From Candidatus Bathyarchaeia archaeon (GTDB taxonomy: Archaea; Thermoproteota; Bathyarchaeia; Bathyarchaeales; Bathycorpusculaceae), in NCBI GenBank assembly GCA_030019335.1, contig JASEET010000001.1:232236-296235 (forward strand): DNA of 64,000 bases, given 5' to 3'. The position numbers and the translations under genes were made by a program. Positions 62,807 to 64,000 of this stretch are shown piece after piece. How positions within the stretch are numbered: the stretch's first letter is position 1; each line of letters opens with the position of its first letter. The notes beneath the pieces were generated by a model. That model had not been told where the DNA came from, did not search any database, and saw only the letters and a program-made list of their open reading frames with translations.

Positions 62807-64000
62807 TCAAGTCGTGAATCTTTCAATGAGATTGTAGAGGACGCTTGTTCCGAATACTAGGTTTTCTATGGAGATACGTTCGTCTATGCCGTGGGTCATC
62901 TTCAAAATTTCCCCGTAAGGTAGGTCTGAACGCATTGGTTGAAAGCCATAACATACACTGCCCATTTTTCTGAAGAAACGGGAGTCGGTTCCGCCAGTAA
63001 GCAGGATTGGTGCCACAGAACAGTTTGGTTCAAACTCTTTCAAAACGTTTATGATCTGCTCGTAAAGCTGTGTGTTCATCGGAGATTCGGACGGCTCATT
63101 GGCTTGGACAATTTCAAACTCTAGTTTTTCTAAGTCAACATCCTTTAGCAAATCTTTTATTTCATTAAAGGCATCGATTGGATTTTGTCCAGGCAAGATT
63201 CTGCAGTCAAAAACGGATTCGCATTCTGAAGGAATTATGTTTTCTTTTACACCTCCGTGAATTATTGTTGGTGCAATTGTCATTCGGAGCATTGCACGTA
63301 CTCCTTCAGCCATGGCTTTGTCTTTCTGGGCAACCTGATCTAGAATTTGGTCTGCCGACTCTGGGTTTTGAAGCAAAAGGGACAAAGCTTGTTGTGCAGC
63401 TTTGTTTTCCTTTGCGATTTCGCTTAGGAACTGCTTTACAGTTGGTACAAGGGAGATTTTTGAACGGTGATTTCCAAGTTTTTCAACAACTTTGTTCATG
63501 CGTAGTATAGCGTTGTCCGCTGCACCCGGCACTGAACCATGCCCAGGTCTACCTTTCGCTTTAACTTTAAACCATAGAATTCCCTTCTCTGCCGTTTGAA
63601 TCGTGTAGATGTCTTTTCCGTTGATTGGAATTGCCAAGCCTCCGCCCTCGTTTATCACATAGTCTGCTCGGACTTTTTCTGAATGGTTGCGTACAAGCCA
63701 GCCTGCTCCTGCTTCTCCACCTTTTTCTTCATCGGCTGTTGCAGCCAGTATTACGTCGCCTTTTGGCTTCACGTTGTTTCTTTTCAGAAGTTTTATAACC
63801 ATGACTTCCATGGCTACCATTGACTTCATGTCTAATGCTCCTCGTCCCCCAAATGAAACCATCTTTGACCAAGCCTCCAAAAGGGTCTACACTCCACTCT
63901 TTTGGATTCGCAGCAACAACATCTAAATGCGATAATAAAAGCAAGTTTGGTTTTTCACCAGTTCCCTTAAGGCGTGTGATTACGTTACCCCTTCCACGTG
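62807..64000 (-). CDS. M20-family metallopeptidase/deacylase, frameshifted, 5' end outside window
   Basis: The enzyme resembles ArgE/DapE/ACY1 dizinc hydrolases. The upstream frame reads LLLLSHLDVVAANPKEWSVD with the metal His-x-Asp, then FGGLVKDGFIWG. After a one-base shift at a run of five G (63846-63850) the second frame continues GRGALDMKSMVAMEVMVIKL, ATADEEKGGEAGAGWLV (catalytic Glu pair), GRPGHGSVPG and the C-terminal metal His GFQPMRSDLPYGEILKMTHG. Removing one G gives the exact WGRGALDMK motif. The 5' end extends past base 64000. Substrate unknown. Confidence 0.85.

Noticed and set aside
1..64000. CRISPR arrays or rRNA genes
   Set aside because: No regular repeat-spacer pattern and no recognisable 16S, 23S or 5S segments were seen while reading the window.

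Overview
The window is a dense chromosomal segment of an archaeon. The evidence is archaeal-type RNA polymerase subunits (RpoL, RpoP), TFS, PCNA, both primase subunits, two GINS subunits, MCM, RFC small and large subunits, L44e, S27e, L14e, aIF2-alpha, Nop10, Cbf5, exosome Csl4, Dph2 and Taw1. TATA-like boxes and bulge-helix-bulge (BHB) introns fit the same picture. A BHB intron inside cbf5 is a trait known mainly from Crenarchaeota and relatives, so I favour a member of the TACK group, possibly a Bathyarchaeia-like lineage. The lineage is inference.

Layout. 1-7.8 kb: end of PEP synthase, diphthamide enzyme Dph2, a METTL5-like methyltransferase, a HicB-DinB fusion, Csl4, RpoL, an RNase III-like protein, DUF99, TFS, PCNA and primase large subunit. 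7.8-17.5 kb: an accessory island with a dolichol-phosphate-sugar synthase-like GT2, a nucleotide-sugar epimerase, two GT4 transferases, a GT-C membrane protein, a methyltransferase, an archaeosortase and an intact insertion sequence. The island separates priL from priS. 17.5-26.9 kb: PriS, GINS51, L44e, S27e, aIF2-alpha, Nop10 and a PAC2 protein on the plus strand, then WecB, an intein-bearing MCM and GINS23 on the minus strand. 27-31.4 kb: glutamate dehydrogenase, an archaeal-type glutamate synthase, and a scarred stretch with a truncated TldE. 31.4-35 kb: RFC small subunit with an unusual intein, and RFC large subunit. 35-44.4 kb: RNA and tRNA housekeeping genes (MetRS tRNA-binding domain, HD protein, endonuclease V, translin-like, Taw1, Trm5-type enzyme, Trm112, RpoP), a frameshifted glyA and a secreted protein. 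44.4-49.2 kb: a minus-strand sugar-nucleotide operon. 49.3-59 kb: accessory metabolism, redox proteins, gene relics, and two intron-containing tRNA genes. 59-64 kb: an RsmC-like methyltransferase, cbf5 (BHB intron plus intein), L14e and a frameshifted M20 peptidase running off the right edge.

The genes form two functional blocks: eight DNA replication proteins within about 29 kb, and sugar-nucleotide and glycosyltransferase modules that probably build surface glycans. The most remarkable feature is the amount of genetic material removed after transcription or translation. There are three inteins in MCM, RfcS and Cbf5. There is a 22-nt mRNA intron whose removal creates the catalytic Asp codon of Cbf5. 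There is a 302-nt tRNA-Leu intron that holds a 70-codon ORF. The RfcS intein carries a zinc finger, a NUMOD3 segment and a Vsr-like nuclease in place of LAGLIDADG. Several genes (glyA, hyuAB, the C_GCAxxG protein, a guaA relic, the M20 peptidase) carry small indels, some in homopolymers, so assembly error must be weighed against real decay.
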